Assembly (NCBI GenBank): GCA_963777625.1
Contig: CAVZRO010000028.1
Span: 1-24,856 of the forward strand
From: DATDIC01 sp963777625
GTDB taxonomy: Bacteria > Pseudomonadota > Alphaproteobacteria > Acetobacterales > Acetobacteraceae
DNA: 24,856 nucleotides
Direction of reading: 5' to 3'
Shown here one piece after another: positions 15,204 to 23,532 of this stretch. Each line of letters starts with the position of its first letter. The first letter of the stretch is position 1. The notes beneath the pieces are model-generated. The model searched no databases. It was given only the letters and a program-made list of their open reading frames with translations, and was not told the origin of the DNA. Made by a program: the position numbers and the translations under genes.

Positions 15204-16427
15204 TTGGACAATTCTGGCTCGGTCACCGCGCGGCTAGGCGCCGCCACGGCCGGGAATACTGAGGCGTGTGTCAGCTTCGCGGCGCTGGAGCCGTCGGTTG
15301 CCAAGCTGCATCTGCACCCGGTTGGCTGCACCCGTCCATTCGACCTGCTGGTGCCCGAGCAGCGCGGGCTGACCCTGGTGGGGCGGGAGGAGGAACTTGC
15401 TGCTCTGACGGACTGGCTCGACGCGCCCGGCGGCTTCTCGGTGCGGTGCATTGTCGGGCGTCCCGGCACCGGCAAGACCCGGCTGGCGCTGGAATTGTGC
15501 GAGCGCGCGGAGGCACGCGGCTGGTCGGCGGGCTTTCTTGCTCCGCAAGCCGGGTCGGATGCGGTTCGGGCCAACCGGGTGCTGGCCGTTGTGGACCGCG
15601 CCGGCGGCTGGGTTTCAGCCGCCCATCTGAACAGCCTGGCCACGCATTCCCTGCCGCCCGGGGGGAAGATTCGCGTGCTCCTGCTCGATCGGGCCGCCGA
15701 TCAGCCCTGGTGCGCGGACCTGACCCAGATGGGAGTCACGATGGACCCGCCGGAGCCGGTGCGGCTTGCCGGCCTGCGCTCTGCCGCCGACCGGGACCGG
15801 CTGCTGCGCCAGGCGCTGGCCCACGCCGCCCGCCTTTGGGGAGATCCGGTGCCGTTGCCGCCATCGGGCGCGGCACTCGACACCGGGGAGCCGTTGCACT
15901 TGATCATGGCGGCCCTGCTGGCGCCTCAGCACGGCGTCGCAGCCCTCCTGGCCGAGGCGCCCGCCCGTCTTGCCGAACGGCTCGCGGCGCGGGAACTCGC
16001 GCGCCTGGAGCGGTGCGCCTGGGAGCTTCGTCTGGCCCCGGCGGTGGTGACCCATATCGCCGCCGTCATCACGCTTCAGGATGGCTGCCGCGTCGAGGGG
16101 CTGCGCGCCCTGATCGAGGAGGAATGCGAGCATCTGCAAATATCGTTGCACGAGGGCGCCGGCCACGTGGCGGACTGCATGACCGACATATTGGCCGGTG
16201 TGGACGGCGCGCGCCTGCCGCCACTCGGACCCGACCTGATCGGGGAGGCTGTGGTGATACGTATGCTCGTCCGCCATGCAGCGGATGTGCAAACCGGGAT
16301 CGTGGAGCGGGCGCTGCGCCGTGATCCGTTACCCGTCGCGGAGATGCTCCGCCGCATCCAGCGGGACCATGCGGGCGACGATCCGTCCCGACTGGCGTTC
16401 GAGTGGTCGCAGCACGTGATCGGATGA
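15204..16427 (+). CDS. STAND-type P-loop NTPase, compact form
   Basis: A 407-residue ATP-binding protein. The linker LLVPEQRGLTLVGREEELAA (49-68) leads into Walker A GRPGTGKT (85-92). Walker B is probably LAVVDRA (128-134), and a sensor-like strand RVLLLDRA (157-164) follows. The helical region includes ARLERCAWELRL and ends with LPPLGPDLIGEAVV, a segment typical of the arm after STAND ATPase cores. STAND NTPases are ligand-triggered switches in signalling and anti-phage defence and usually end in long TPR or other sensor repeats; none is present here. TTG 15204 is chosen because GAGGAG (15191-15196) sits seven bases upstream; upstream in-frame sequence to 14994 has no family features. It has no partner effector gene beside it. 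Confidence 0.72.
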   Translation: MDNSGSVTARLGAATAGNTEACVSFAALEPSVAKLHLHPVGCTRPFDLLVPEQRGLTLVGREEELAALTDWLDAPGGFSVRCIVGRPGTGKTRLALELCERAEARGWSAGFLAPQAGSDAVRANRVLAVVDRAGGWVSAAHLNSLATHSLPPGGKIRVLLLDRAADQPWCADLTQMGVTMDPPEPVRLAGLRSAADRDRLLRQALAHAARLWGDPVPLPPSGAALDTGEPLHLIMAALLAPQHGVAALLAEAPARLAERLAARELARLERCAWELRLAPAVVTHIAAVITLQDGCRVEGLRALIEEECEHLQISLHEGAGHVADCMTDILAGVDGARLPPLGPDLIGEAVVIRMLVRHAADVQTGIVERALRRDPLPVAEMLRRIQRDHAGDDPSRLAFEWSQHVIG

Positions 16428-16500
16428 ACGAGCGAGGGTCCCTTCTGAAATGATATCAGCAGGCGCGAACTCACCCGTCTCGTCACTCCCACGCACATAT

Positions 16501-16529
16501 CGTCATTCCCGCGAAAGCGGGAAGGTGAT
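16501..16529. repeat. REP-like palindromic repeat, copy 2
   Basis: The arm CGTCATTCCCGCGAAAGCGG, with perfect palindrome TTCCCGCGAAAGCGGGAA (16506-16523), is the cleanest match in the window to the common consensus. It lies 73 bases after the NTPase stop. Confidence 0.8.
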
Positions 16530-17114
16530 TCACGTTTGAAGTGCAACACCCTCTGACGGGGCTTTGTGCTGTAGGCTCCGGGGGATCGGGGACACTACAA
16601 GCCGCTTCCGAAGGCCACTTATCCACAGCACCGCCTCCACCCCAGAAAAAGGGCCACCTTCCGCGGTTCCAGGTGTGCTGCACTTGGTCCGTGAACTCAG
16701 GGAATCCAACACCTCTCACCCGCTGGATACCTGCCTCAACAAGCGCGACGAATGTCTGCCGCTTGATATGATATTAGCATCGCCAAAACCCTTGGCATTC
16801 TGGCAGGCCAGCAACGCGGCTACCAACTCCCGCCCGTCAGGGCGCTGCCGGCATAGTCGCCGGTCCAATTCTTGATACGCAATGAATAGGTTTTCCAGCT
16901 TGCTGAACCTGGGTTTCTGATGCGAAGGTAAAAAGGCTCGGAATACTGGTGTCGTTCCGCACAGAGTCAGGCACGTGTGCGGTATCGGACTGGCCTTCAG
17001 GGGGTTCACGCCGTGGCAAGTTCTTTCAGAGTGTGCGCAACCCTGGGCGACGTTGCTGGTTTGGCTGCTTGGCGCCGCCATCGCAGGCGAGAATCGGATT
17101 GTGAACTCATTGGA
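16530..17114. other. Accessory stretch without a supportable gene
   Basis: No gene is supportable in these about 585 bases. They contain REP-like copy 3 and the downstream flank of an IS5-family remnant. One minus-strand frame stays open from the IS remnant down to 16716 and includes a protein-like segment (RFSKLENLFIAYQELDRRLC, about 16850-16910). However, it has no start, ribosome site or family match, and its openness may be chance. Confidence 0.4.
16699..16752. repeat. REP-like palindromic repeat, copy 3 (degenerate, inverted)
   Basis: GGGAATCCAACACCTCTCAC followed by CCGCTGGATACCTG matches the reverse complement of copy 1 (ATCCAAC, CTCTCACCCGCTGGAT, then GCGACGAAT), with a two-base insertion and scattered changes. 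This shows that the two intergenic elements share ancestry beyond the short palindrome. Confidence 0.55.
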
Positions 17115-17352
17115 CATAACGACGACGACGGCGTAAATATCGGCGAGAAAGTTTCGCGCGGTTTTGTCTCGGCAGGCGGCTGCCCCGCGCCAGTGCTTGA
17201 GCTTGCAAAACGCAGGCTCGATCAAGTTTCGCTTGCGGTAATCCGCAGCATCAAATGGTGGCGGCACAAGACGGCGCGGATTAAGTCGGATCACCGCGGT
17301 CATCTAAGCGGCAAGAAACACACGCACATCGTAGGCATCGTCCACCATCTGC
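17115..17352 (-). mobile_element. IS5-family transposase C-terminal remnant
   Basis: On the minus strand the sequence gives VDDAYDVRVFLAA, an in-frame TAG, then TAVIRLNPRR, FDAADYRKRNLIEPAFCKLK and DKTARNFLADIYAV. This is the last about 80 residues of an IS5/IS427-type DDE transposase. YRKRNLIEPAFCKLK carries the family's final catalytic Glu region (usually NLIERFFCRLK). The N-terminal two thirds are missing, a stop interrupts the remnant, and the normal C-terminal stop is gone. The remnant ends about 30 bases before the hydrolase lipoprotein gene, so its insertion or deletion may have removed that gene's promoter. Confidence 0.75.
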
Positions 17353-17384
17353 CGGAGACGCCAAGATTATTTCGTGCTTATTTT

Positions 17385-18732
17385 ATGGTTTTTGGTGTAG
17401 TAATTATGTCGTGCTTGCTCGTAGGTTGTGGCACGCCAAGCGGCCTTCTAAAGGACTCTGAAGCCTATTACAACATCGGCACTCTAGCGTTCGTCCACAC
17501 GAATCTCAGAGTTTACCACTCGGCGCTTCTCGATCCTGCTGGCGTGCACCTCGATACCAATGGGTATGTAATTGGCGTTGAGAAAGTCGATACCCATGAC
17601 GACAAACCAGGGCCGCGCCGGGTCACTCATATCATCGAATATGATAGAATTGTTCCGAACACCGATGTGCCTGCTCCCTGCATCGTTTTCTCGCTGTTCA
17701 AATCAGAAAGGGTCGCGAATGCTGTCCCTGAGCCGATGGCGTATTGCGCGAGCGCTGATCGGGAAGGCGAGTATCTACCCAACTTTGTAGCATCTCTGCA
17801 GCGACGTCTATGCAAAGAATGCTTCTCTCATATATTTGTGATGGCCATGGGATGGAATACTGACCAAGAACAGGCGGTCAAGAACTACAACGAGATTACC
17901 AATAATTTGCGCGCGGCTGCTTCCGTTCAAAGTGGAACCACCAGGTTTAGGCCTCTTGTCATCGGAAGTATCGTGGCCCTCTCAATGGGCTCTGGGGGAC
18001 TGGTCAATTCTGCCATCGGCGGCCGTAAAAGGCGCGAGCTTCTGGGTCAAAAAGGACCAAGCTGATCAAGTCGGACGCTTCTTCCTCTCGCAGATTGTCA
18101 TCAAGGCCGTTCTTCCAGTTCGGAATCGATTAGCTCCAGACACACCACTTATCATGATTGGTCACAGCTTCGGCGCCCGCGCGCTCGTGGCGATGTTTAG
18201 GACACCGTGGGAGCACCGGAAGTACCACGCGCCGCCGGTGTCCGACTCCGAGTTTTCCTTCCACGGGACCGATAGGCTCATTCTCCTGGAGGGCGCATTT
18301 AATATATCGCAACTCTTCAAGGATGAGAATCTGCTACCAACGCTGGAGAACACAAGCCTGCCGATAACGATGACCTCGTCGCAGATCGACACAGCCTTTG
18401 ACCTCGCGATTTGGGGAAATTACGTCGGCGATACGCGGACCTTCGCGTCGGTATGTGGAACCCCGCCAAGCCATGTCCCGATCAAGGCGGTGGGTGCATT
18501 CCGCTGCGACGAGGCGACGGGGCCAAGTTGGGGGCTTGGGCTGTGCAATACGATTGCCAGTTCGCCGATCGCTGACACAGCGAGGAAGTTGGCAGATGCC
18601 AAAATCCGCTACTTCGATGCATCGAAATTGATTAACTGCCAGACCCCTTTCGGCGGCGGCGGTGCTCATGATGACTTCAATCGTCCGGAGATGGGGAGGT
18701 TCCTGTGGTCCGAGATACAGGCAAGGCCCTGA
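17385..18732 (+). pseudogene. Alpha/beta-hydrolase lipoprotein, one-base frameshift
   Basis: Two adjacent open frames together make one lipid-anchored hydrolase of about 448 residues. The first encodes a hydrophobic start and lipobox LLVGC, then about 185 residues ending ...FRPLVIG. The second continues SWPSQWALGDWS, the nucleophile elbow MIGHSFGARALVAM and a likely catalytic His in GGGAHDDF. The join is at about 17971-17976: removing one base from GGAAGT restores VIGVSWPSQW, typical of the family. The span length (1348) fits one extra base. ATG 17385 is a tentative start, because no ribosome site or positively charged leader is visible. AT content is higher than in neighbouring genes, which suggests transfer. 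It could be true decay or one sequencing error. Confidence 0.75.
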
Positions 18733-18807
18733 CCTAACCTGACAGCTTGCACATCCGTGCGGATAAGGAAGCTCCCGCCCGCAGCATCGATGCGCCACAA
18801 CGTGGTT

Positions 18808-19959
18808 TCACCGAGAGTACGGTTTGATCCGAAACTCTATGATCGCCCCCATATCGGGTTCGCCGCCCCATCCAGGAATGTCCGGCAGCGTCATCGTACC
18901 GCCCGTTACCGGCGGAACCGCCACCAGCCGTTGCCGCAACGGATTATCGTTGACATCGTGTTCCAGCAGCCCGTCGCCTCCGGCTGCCGCCAGCAAATGT
19001 GCCGACGCCAGCAGGCCCACCCCACCCCCCAGGAAATGCGGGCAGTACCCGCGGCCCGCCGCGATGATACGCCGTGCCAGCGGCAGGCACCCGGAAAACC
19101 CACCCCATTTGCAGATATCCGGCTGAACGACCGATAGCGCGCCCAGTGCGAGCGCATGCGCAAACCCCTCCTCGCCCCGGACATTCTCGCCGCCGGAAAT
19201 CGGGACCGGTGCAACCGACCGTATCCGCCGCCAATCTTCGTCCGGCAAATCCGCCGGGATCGGTTCCTCGATCCAGCCGAGCGGTATGTCCTGGAACGAC
19301 TGCAACTGGTGCACCGCCTGCGCGACATCCCAGCTCTGGTTCGCGTCCGCCAGCAAACCGATGGCCGGGTCGATATCCTCGCGCAAACGGCGCAGCGTGG
19401 CGCCATGCGCCGCGTCGCCACCCCACAGCCGCACCTTCAGCGCGGAAAACCCCTGCCGGCGGATCTCCGGCAACCGGTCGGAAACCCCCGCCGGGTCCAG
19501 CCCGCTGGCATAAGCCGGCACCCGCCCGTGTGAAGCACCCAACAGGCGCCACAGCGGCTGATCCGCGCGGCGCGCAACCAAATCCCACAACGCGATGTCG
19601 ATCCCGGCAATCGCCTGCGCCACCGGGCCGAACTCGCCGGTGTGGTTGGCGAGCAGCCGCGTCGCCGCGGTGAGATGCGCGAATGCTTCCGCCGGCCCGT
19701 CGTAGCTGCGTTCATTCAGCAGCGGAGCCAGCACGGTCTCGATCAGCGCCGCGCGATGCTCGATGCCGAATCCGGACGGAAACGTTCCCCACGCCTCGCC
19801 CCACCCGCTCGCGCCCTGATCGTCGGTGATCCGTACCAGCAGGGTCTGTGGCCCGAACTGCCGGCCGAACGGCGTGACCCGCGGCGCGGGCAATGGCGCG
19901 CGCAGTGGAAACAACTCGATATGCCGAGGGCTGATGGACAGATCCGCAGTCGTTTTCAC
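18808..19959 (-). CDS. Mandelate racemase / muconate lactonizing enzyme family protein
   Basis: A 383-residue enolase-superfamily enzyme that would abstract a proton alpha to a carboxylate (sugar-acid dehydratase or racemase type). The N-terminal capping domain precedes the barrel. Barrel residues visible are the KxR motif (Lys175, Arg177 in ALKVRLWGG), the metal ligands Asp205 (LADANQSW), Glu231 (WIEEPIP) and Glu258 (SGGEN), and the probable general base His308 (CPHFLGGG) paired with Asp281 (QPDICKWGG). The Lys plus His-Asp pair places it in the mandelate-racemase subgroup; the substrate is not determinable. GTG 19959 is chosen because GGGAG precedes it and the fold begins right after. It starts 31 bases past the stop of the glycosyltransferase gene, so the two are probably one operon. 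Confidence 0.9.
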   Translation of the reverse strand: MKTTADLSISPRHIELFPLRAPLPAPRVTPFGRQFGPQTLLVRITDDQGASGWGEAWGTFPSGFGIEHRAALIETVLAPLLNERSYDGPAEAFAHLTAATRLLANHTGEFGPVAQAIAGIDIALWDLVARRADQPLWRLLGASHGRVPAYASGLDPAGVSDRLPEIRRQGFSALKVRLWGGDAAHGATLRRLREDIDPAIGLLADANQSWDVAQAVHQLQSFQDIPLGWIEEPIPADLPDEDWRRIRSVAPVPISGGENVRGEEGFAHALALGALSVVQPDICKWGGFSGCLPLARRIIAAGRGYCPHFLGGGVGLLASAHLLAAAGGDGLLEHDVNDNPLRQRLVAVPPVTGGTMTLPDIPGWGGEPDMGAIIEFRIKPYSR

Positions 19960-19990
19960 GTCCGATACGCTCCCGTTTGCATGTCCCCAC

Positions 19991-21094
19991 TCACAGGCCC
20001 AGCAGGTCCAGCGTCCGTTCCACCACGTTCGTCTCGTCGTAGAGCCGCAACGCCCGCTCCCGCCCGGCGCGGCCCATCGCCAATCGCAGTTCGGCATCGC
20101 CGGCGAGTCGGCGCAGGGCATCGGCCAACGGACCGGCATCCCGCGCGGGGACCAACAATCCTGTCACGCCCTCGATCACCTGCTCCCGCAGGCCCCTGAT
20201 ATCGCTCCCGATCACCGGAAGCCCGGTCAGCATCGCCTCGATCGACGACATCGGCAGGCCCTCGAAATAGCTGGGCAGCGCGAAAATATCGGCCGCGGCC
20301 AGCAGCGCCGCCACGTCCTCCCGGTATCCCAGGCGGCGCAGCCGCGGGCCGAGACCGGACGCAGCGAACAGCGCGTCCATGTCGTCCCCCCGGTCCGACG
20401 CAAGCCGCTCGCCCACCACCCACAGCTCCAGCTCCGGCAATGCCTGTATCGCCGTGATCAGCTCCGGATAGCCCTTGCTTCGCACCAGCCGGGACACCGC
20501 GATCACCACCACGCGGTCCACCGCTGTCCCGAGTTCCGCCCGCATACGCGCCCGCGTCGCGCCATCCGGGTGAAAAATTGCCGGATCGCGGCCATTGCCG
20601 ACCGCAATGGGCTGTCGTGCCAGCCTGAAGCGGCGCGCGTCGGCCGCTTCCCCGTCGGAGACGGTCAGGAACGTGTCGGTGGCCTGCGCACCGATCCATT
20701 CCATCACCAGCCCCATGTTTCGCCGCAGCGGCGACCCTTCCTGATTGAACAGGAACCCGTGGCATGTGTAGGCGATATGCGGCACGCCGACGGCCCGGGC
20801 GGCCAGCCGGGCCAGAAACGCGCTGATCGGCATATGTGCATGCACGACATCCGGCCGCTCGGCGCGGAACAGCCGGATCAAAGCCCACAATGCCTGCGCA
20901 TGCGCACCCGCCGAGACGCGCCGCGCGAACGGCACCGGGCAGACTCGGAACCCTTCGGCGCGGACGCCGTGCAGCAACGGCCCTTCGGCGCAGGCGCCCA
21001 GCACCTCGTGGCCACGCGCGCGGGCACCGCGCATCAGCGGCAGCAGGAACTGCCGCAGCGAGAAATCAACATTGGTGATCTCGATGACCTTCAA
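19991..21094 (-). CDS. Glycosyltransferase family 4 protein
   Basis: A 367-residue GT-B retaining glycosyltransferase. The N-terminal domain opens with KVIEITNVDFSLRQFLLPLM and has the acceptor-side segment PDVVHAHMPISAFLARL (81-97). The C-terminal donor domain has VSRLVRSKGYPELI (200-213; Arg202 and Lys207 are the conserved phosphate contacts) and the EX7E motif in FEGLPMSSIEAM (Glu278, Glu286). Such enzymes build exopolysaccharide, lipopolysaccharide or glycolipids from nucleotide sugars. The start is an unusual TTG at 21094; no stronger start fits the fold and no good ribosome site is visible. It leads an enolase-superfamily gene and follows a heparinase-like gene on the same strand, separated by a REP element. 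Confidence 0.93.
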   Translation of the reverse strand: MKVIEITNVDFSLRQFLLPLMRGARARGHEVLGACAEGPLLHGVRAEGFRVCPVPFARRVSAGAHAQALWALIRLFRAERPDVVHAHMPISAFLARLAARAVGVPHIAYTCHGFLFNQEGSPLRRNMGLVMEWIGAQATDTFLTVSDGEAADARRFRLARQPIAVGNGRDPAIFHPDGATRARMRAELGTAVDRVVVIAVSRLVRSKGYPELITAIQALPELELWVVGERLASDRGDDMDALFAASGLGPRLRRLGYREDVAALLAAADIFALPSYFEGLPMSSIEAMLTGLPVIGSDIRGLREQVIEGVTGLLVPARDAGPLADALRRLAGDAELRLAMGRAGRERALRLYDETNVVERTLDLLGL

Positions 21095-21131
21095 GGCGAC
21101 ACGCTTGCGGCAGGGACAAGGAGGCCCTTCC

Positions 21132-21200
21132 CGTCATCCCCGCGAAAGCGGGGAGGTGGATCCACGGCCGCCGCCGGATTCCTGCTTGCGCGGAAATGAC
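21132..21200. repeat. REP-like palindromic repeat, copy 4
   Basis: CGTCATCCCCGCGAAAGCGG with palindrome TCCCCGCGAAAGCGGGGA (21137-21154) is followed by a weaker inverted partner ending GCGCGGAAATGAC (to 21200). It lies in the gap between the heparinase-like gene and the glycosyltransferase. Confidence 0.75.
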
Positions 21201-21233
21201 CGGTTGACGCCATTATTTCATGACGAACTTTAA

Positions 21234-22835
21234 CTATTTCACCTTGCTGATCGCCCATTTCACCTGCTGCGGGTCGTCCGGATAGCCGGTCAGCACCACC
21301 TGCTCGGTCCGCCGGGGCTCCGGACCGCCGAGATAGATGCTTTCCTCCAGGCTCATCCGCGCTCCCTCGGCGCGCAGCCGCCAGCCGCCGCCAGAGGGCA
21401 AGCGCAGCAGCACCGCTTCACCGTCCTGCTGCAGGTTCACGTGCACCGACGGATGGATGTGAAACCGCAGCGTGAAGGGCTGCGGCGTCGGCGCCTCCAC
21501 CACGTCCTCGCCGCGGATGTCCTCGCCGCTTTCGGCCATATACAGCCGCCGCCGGTGCACCGCACCGAACGGTTTTTTCCACCCGTCATGGCTGACTTCC
21601 AGCCAATGGGCGCCGTTCGCCTCCTGCCGCTGCACCTCCACGTCCACCGGGCGGCGGCCGAGACCATCCGGCTTCAGCTCGGCGGAGTTCACGTCCGCGA
21701 TCACCAGCGTGGAATGCGCGGCGGTCGCGCGCGACGCATCCCGCCATTCCGCCGGGCCAGCGGGGAATGCCCCACAGTTCACGATCATCCGATCTCGCCC
21801 GACCGACAATTCCATCGACAGGGTCCCGGCATGGGCATAGCGGTCGATCCCCGGCGGCGGCGGCGCGCCGCAATCGATGATCAGCGCCGTGCGCCCGGCC
21901 GCGAGCCGATGGAAACCACCATCGCTCAGCGCCGACGGCCCGCGTCCGCCGCGCCCCGCCTGGGTCAGCACCAGCTCGACCAGCGCGCTGGAATCCTCCT
22001 TGCTGCCGTTGAACAGGGCCAGGCCGCCGTCGCCATGACGAAGCAGGCGCAGGGCCGGGGCCATGCGTTCGATGGCGGAGGGCAGCGCGGTCGGCGCCTG
22101 GGCCTGCGCGCCCTGCAACAGATTACGGATGTCGGTCAGGTCCTGCAGCGCGGCGAGTTGCGCGGCCGGGCTTCGTTCGGCATGGCAGCCGTCCGGCAGC
22201 ACCTGGCGGGCAATCTCCTGCGGCAGGAAGCGCAGTGCACGCGTCAGGAAGGCAGCATGCTCGGGCAAGGCCACGGCCGCGGCGATCAGGCCCTTGAGCG
22301 CAGTCAGCGCCCGTGCATCCAGCTCCTCGGCTGGCAAGGCGGCCGACAGGCTGCGGGCATCGCTGACCAGCCGCCCCATCAGGCGCTGGCGGAACAGATC
22401 GTCGGCAGCGGCGAAGAAGAAGTCGTAATGGCCCAGCCAGGCGGCGATCCGCGCCCCGGCGACATCCGGCCGCTGCGCCAGGGCATCGCCGGATCCGGTG
22501 GCGATCCAGTCGGAGACCAGGGCGCGGGCGCGCAACCGCGCCGCATCCGTGCCGAGCGCCCGCAGGTCGCGCAACCAGGTGAAGCTGTGGGCTGCGGCGC
22601 GCAACAGCGGCGATCCGGCCGGATCACTCCAGCCACCCGGGCGCAGCGCGCGCAGCCCCCCGCCCAGCTCCAGCTCGCCTTTCAGCAGGCGGGCGCCACG
22701 CCCGGCATCGCCCGGCCAGGGGTCGCGCACCGGCAGTGCCGGTGCATCGGGCACGCGCGTCATGCGCAGCGTCGGCAGCCGGGCCATGGCGCGGCGCGCC
22801 TCGCGCAGCCAGCGTCGCGGGTCGGACCCGTTCAT
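21234..22835 (-). CDS. Heparinase II/III family protein
   Basis: A 533-residue protein with the two-domain heparinase II/III layout: an N-terminal alpha/alpha toroid (about 60-270), then a C-terminal beta-sandwich. The latter begins near GGFHRLAAGRTALIIDCGAP and RYAHAGTLSMELSVGRDRMI, a region holding the family's conserved Tyr and His, and ends in VLTGYPDDPQQVKWAISKVK. Related enzymes cleave acidic polysaccharides, but the alphaproteobacterial members beside rsmB and purH have no proven substrate. There is no signal peptide, so it is unlike secreted lyases. ATG 22835 overlaps the rpe stop as ATGA. It is intact although the two upstream operon genes contain many frame changes. purH, its frequent downstream neighbour, is absent here. 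Confidence 0.9.
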   Translation of the reverse strand: MNGSDPRRWLREARRAMARLPTLRMTRVPDAPALPVRDPWPGDAGRGARLLKGELELGGGLRALRPGGWSDPAGSPLLRAAAHSFTWLRDLRALGTDAARLRARALVSDWIATGSGDALAQRPDVAGARIAAWLGHYDFFFAAADDLFRQRLMGRLVSDARSLSAALPAEELDARALTALKGLIAAAVALPEHAAFLTRALRFLPQEIARQVLPDGCHAERSPAAQLAALQDLTDIRNLLQGAQAQAPTALPSAIERMAPALRLLRHGDGGLALFNGSKEDSSALVELVLTQAGRGGRGPSALSDGGFHRLAAGRTALIIDCGAPPPPGIDRYAHAGTLSMELSVGRDRMIVNCGAFPAGPAEWRDASRATAAHSTLVIADVNSAELKPDGLGRRPVDVEVQRQEANGAHWLEVSHDGWKKPFGAVHRRRLYMAESGEDIRGEDVVEAPTPQPFTLRFHIHPSVHVNLQQDGEAVLLRLPSGGGWRLRAEGARMSLEESIYLGGPEPRRTEQVVLTGYPDDPQQVKWAISKVK

Positions 22836-23495
22836 CCGCCCGGTTGTCCGCGCAGGGCGGCGATGGCGCGGGCGTAATCGGGTGCCTTGAATACCGACGG
22901 TGCCGGCAATCAGCGTGTCGGCGCCGGCGGCGACCACCTGACGAGCGGTCGCCGGGGTGATGCCGCCATCCACCGCAGCGCGATCGGCCGGGCGGACGCC
23001 TGGATCATCTGCCGCAGCACAGCGATTTTCGGGAGCTGCGAGGGCAGGAATTCCTGGCCGCCGAATCCGGGATTGACCGTCATCACAAGTATGGTGTCGG
23101 TCAGATCGAGCACCCATGCAACCGCGTCGGCGGGGGTTGCCGGATTCAGCACCACCCCGGCTCGTTTGCCGTGACCGCGGATGAGCTGCAGCGATCGGTG
23201 CAGGTGCGGGCCGGCTTCGGGGTGGATCAGGATGTGATCGGCGCCCGCCTCGATGAAGGCGGCGAATGTAGGGATCGACCGGCGCGATCATCATGTGCAC
23301 GTCGAACGGCAGCTTGGTGTGCGGCCGCAGCGCGGCCAGCACCGCCGGGCCGAAGCTGATATTCGGCACGAAGTGGCCGTCCATGATGTCGAGATGCAGC
23401 CAGTCGGCACCGGCGGCCTCGATCGCCGCGACCTCCTGTCCGAGCCGGGTGAAATCGGCGGCGAGCAGGCTGGGGGCGATGGTGATGTTGGGCAT
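22832..23495 (-). pseudogene. rpe: Ribulose-phosphate 3-epimerase, three frame changes
   Basis: Rpe interconverts ribulose-5-phosphate and xylulose-5-phosphate. The N-terminus is clear: ITIAPSLLAADFTRLGQEVA, LHLDIMDGHFVPNISFGPAV, FDVHMMIAPVDPYI. At about 23264 one extra base shifts the frame to AFIEAGADHILIHPEAGPHL and ILVMTVNPGFGGQ. At about 22973 one missing base shifts it back to VDGGITPATARQVVAAGAD. Near 22890 one more extra base gives FKAPDYARAIAALRGQPGG. Its stop overlaps the heparinase start. The net shift agrees with the length (664 = 1 modulo 3). The metal- and substrate-binding motifs are all unchanged and there is no nonsense substitution, so sequencing error is a serious alternative to real inactivation. 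As read, it cannot make the enzyme. Confidence 0.88.
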
Positions 23496-23532
23496 GGGCC
23501 TATGTAACGGCGGGGTTCGCGGCAACACAAGC

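Noticed and set aside
21234..23528. A single 764-codon open frame that appears to join an Rpe N-terminus to the heparinase-like protein
   Set aside because: The middle of the frame is out-of-frame rpe sequence. The real heparinase start is ATG 22835, overlapping the rpe stop, so this is an artefact of frame changes and not a fusion enzyme.
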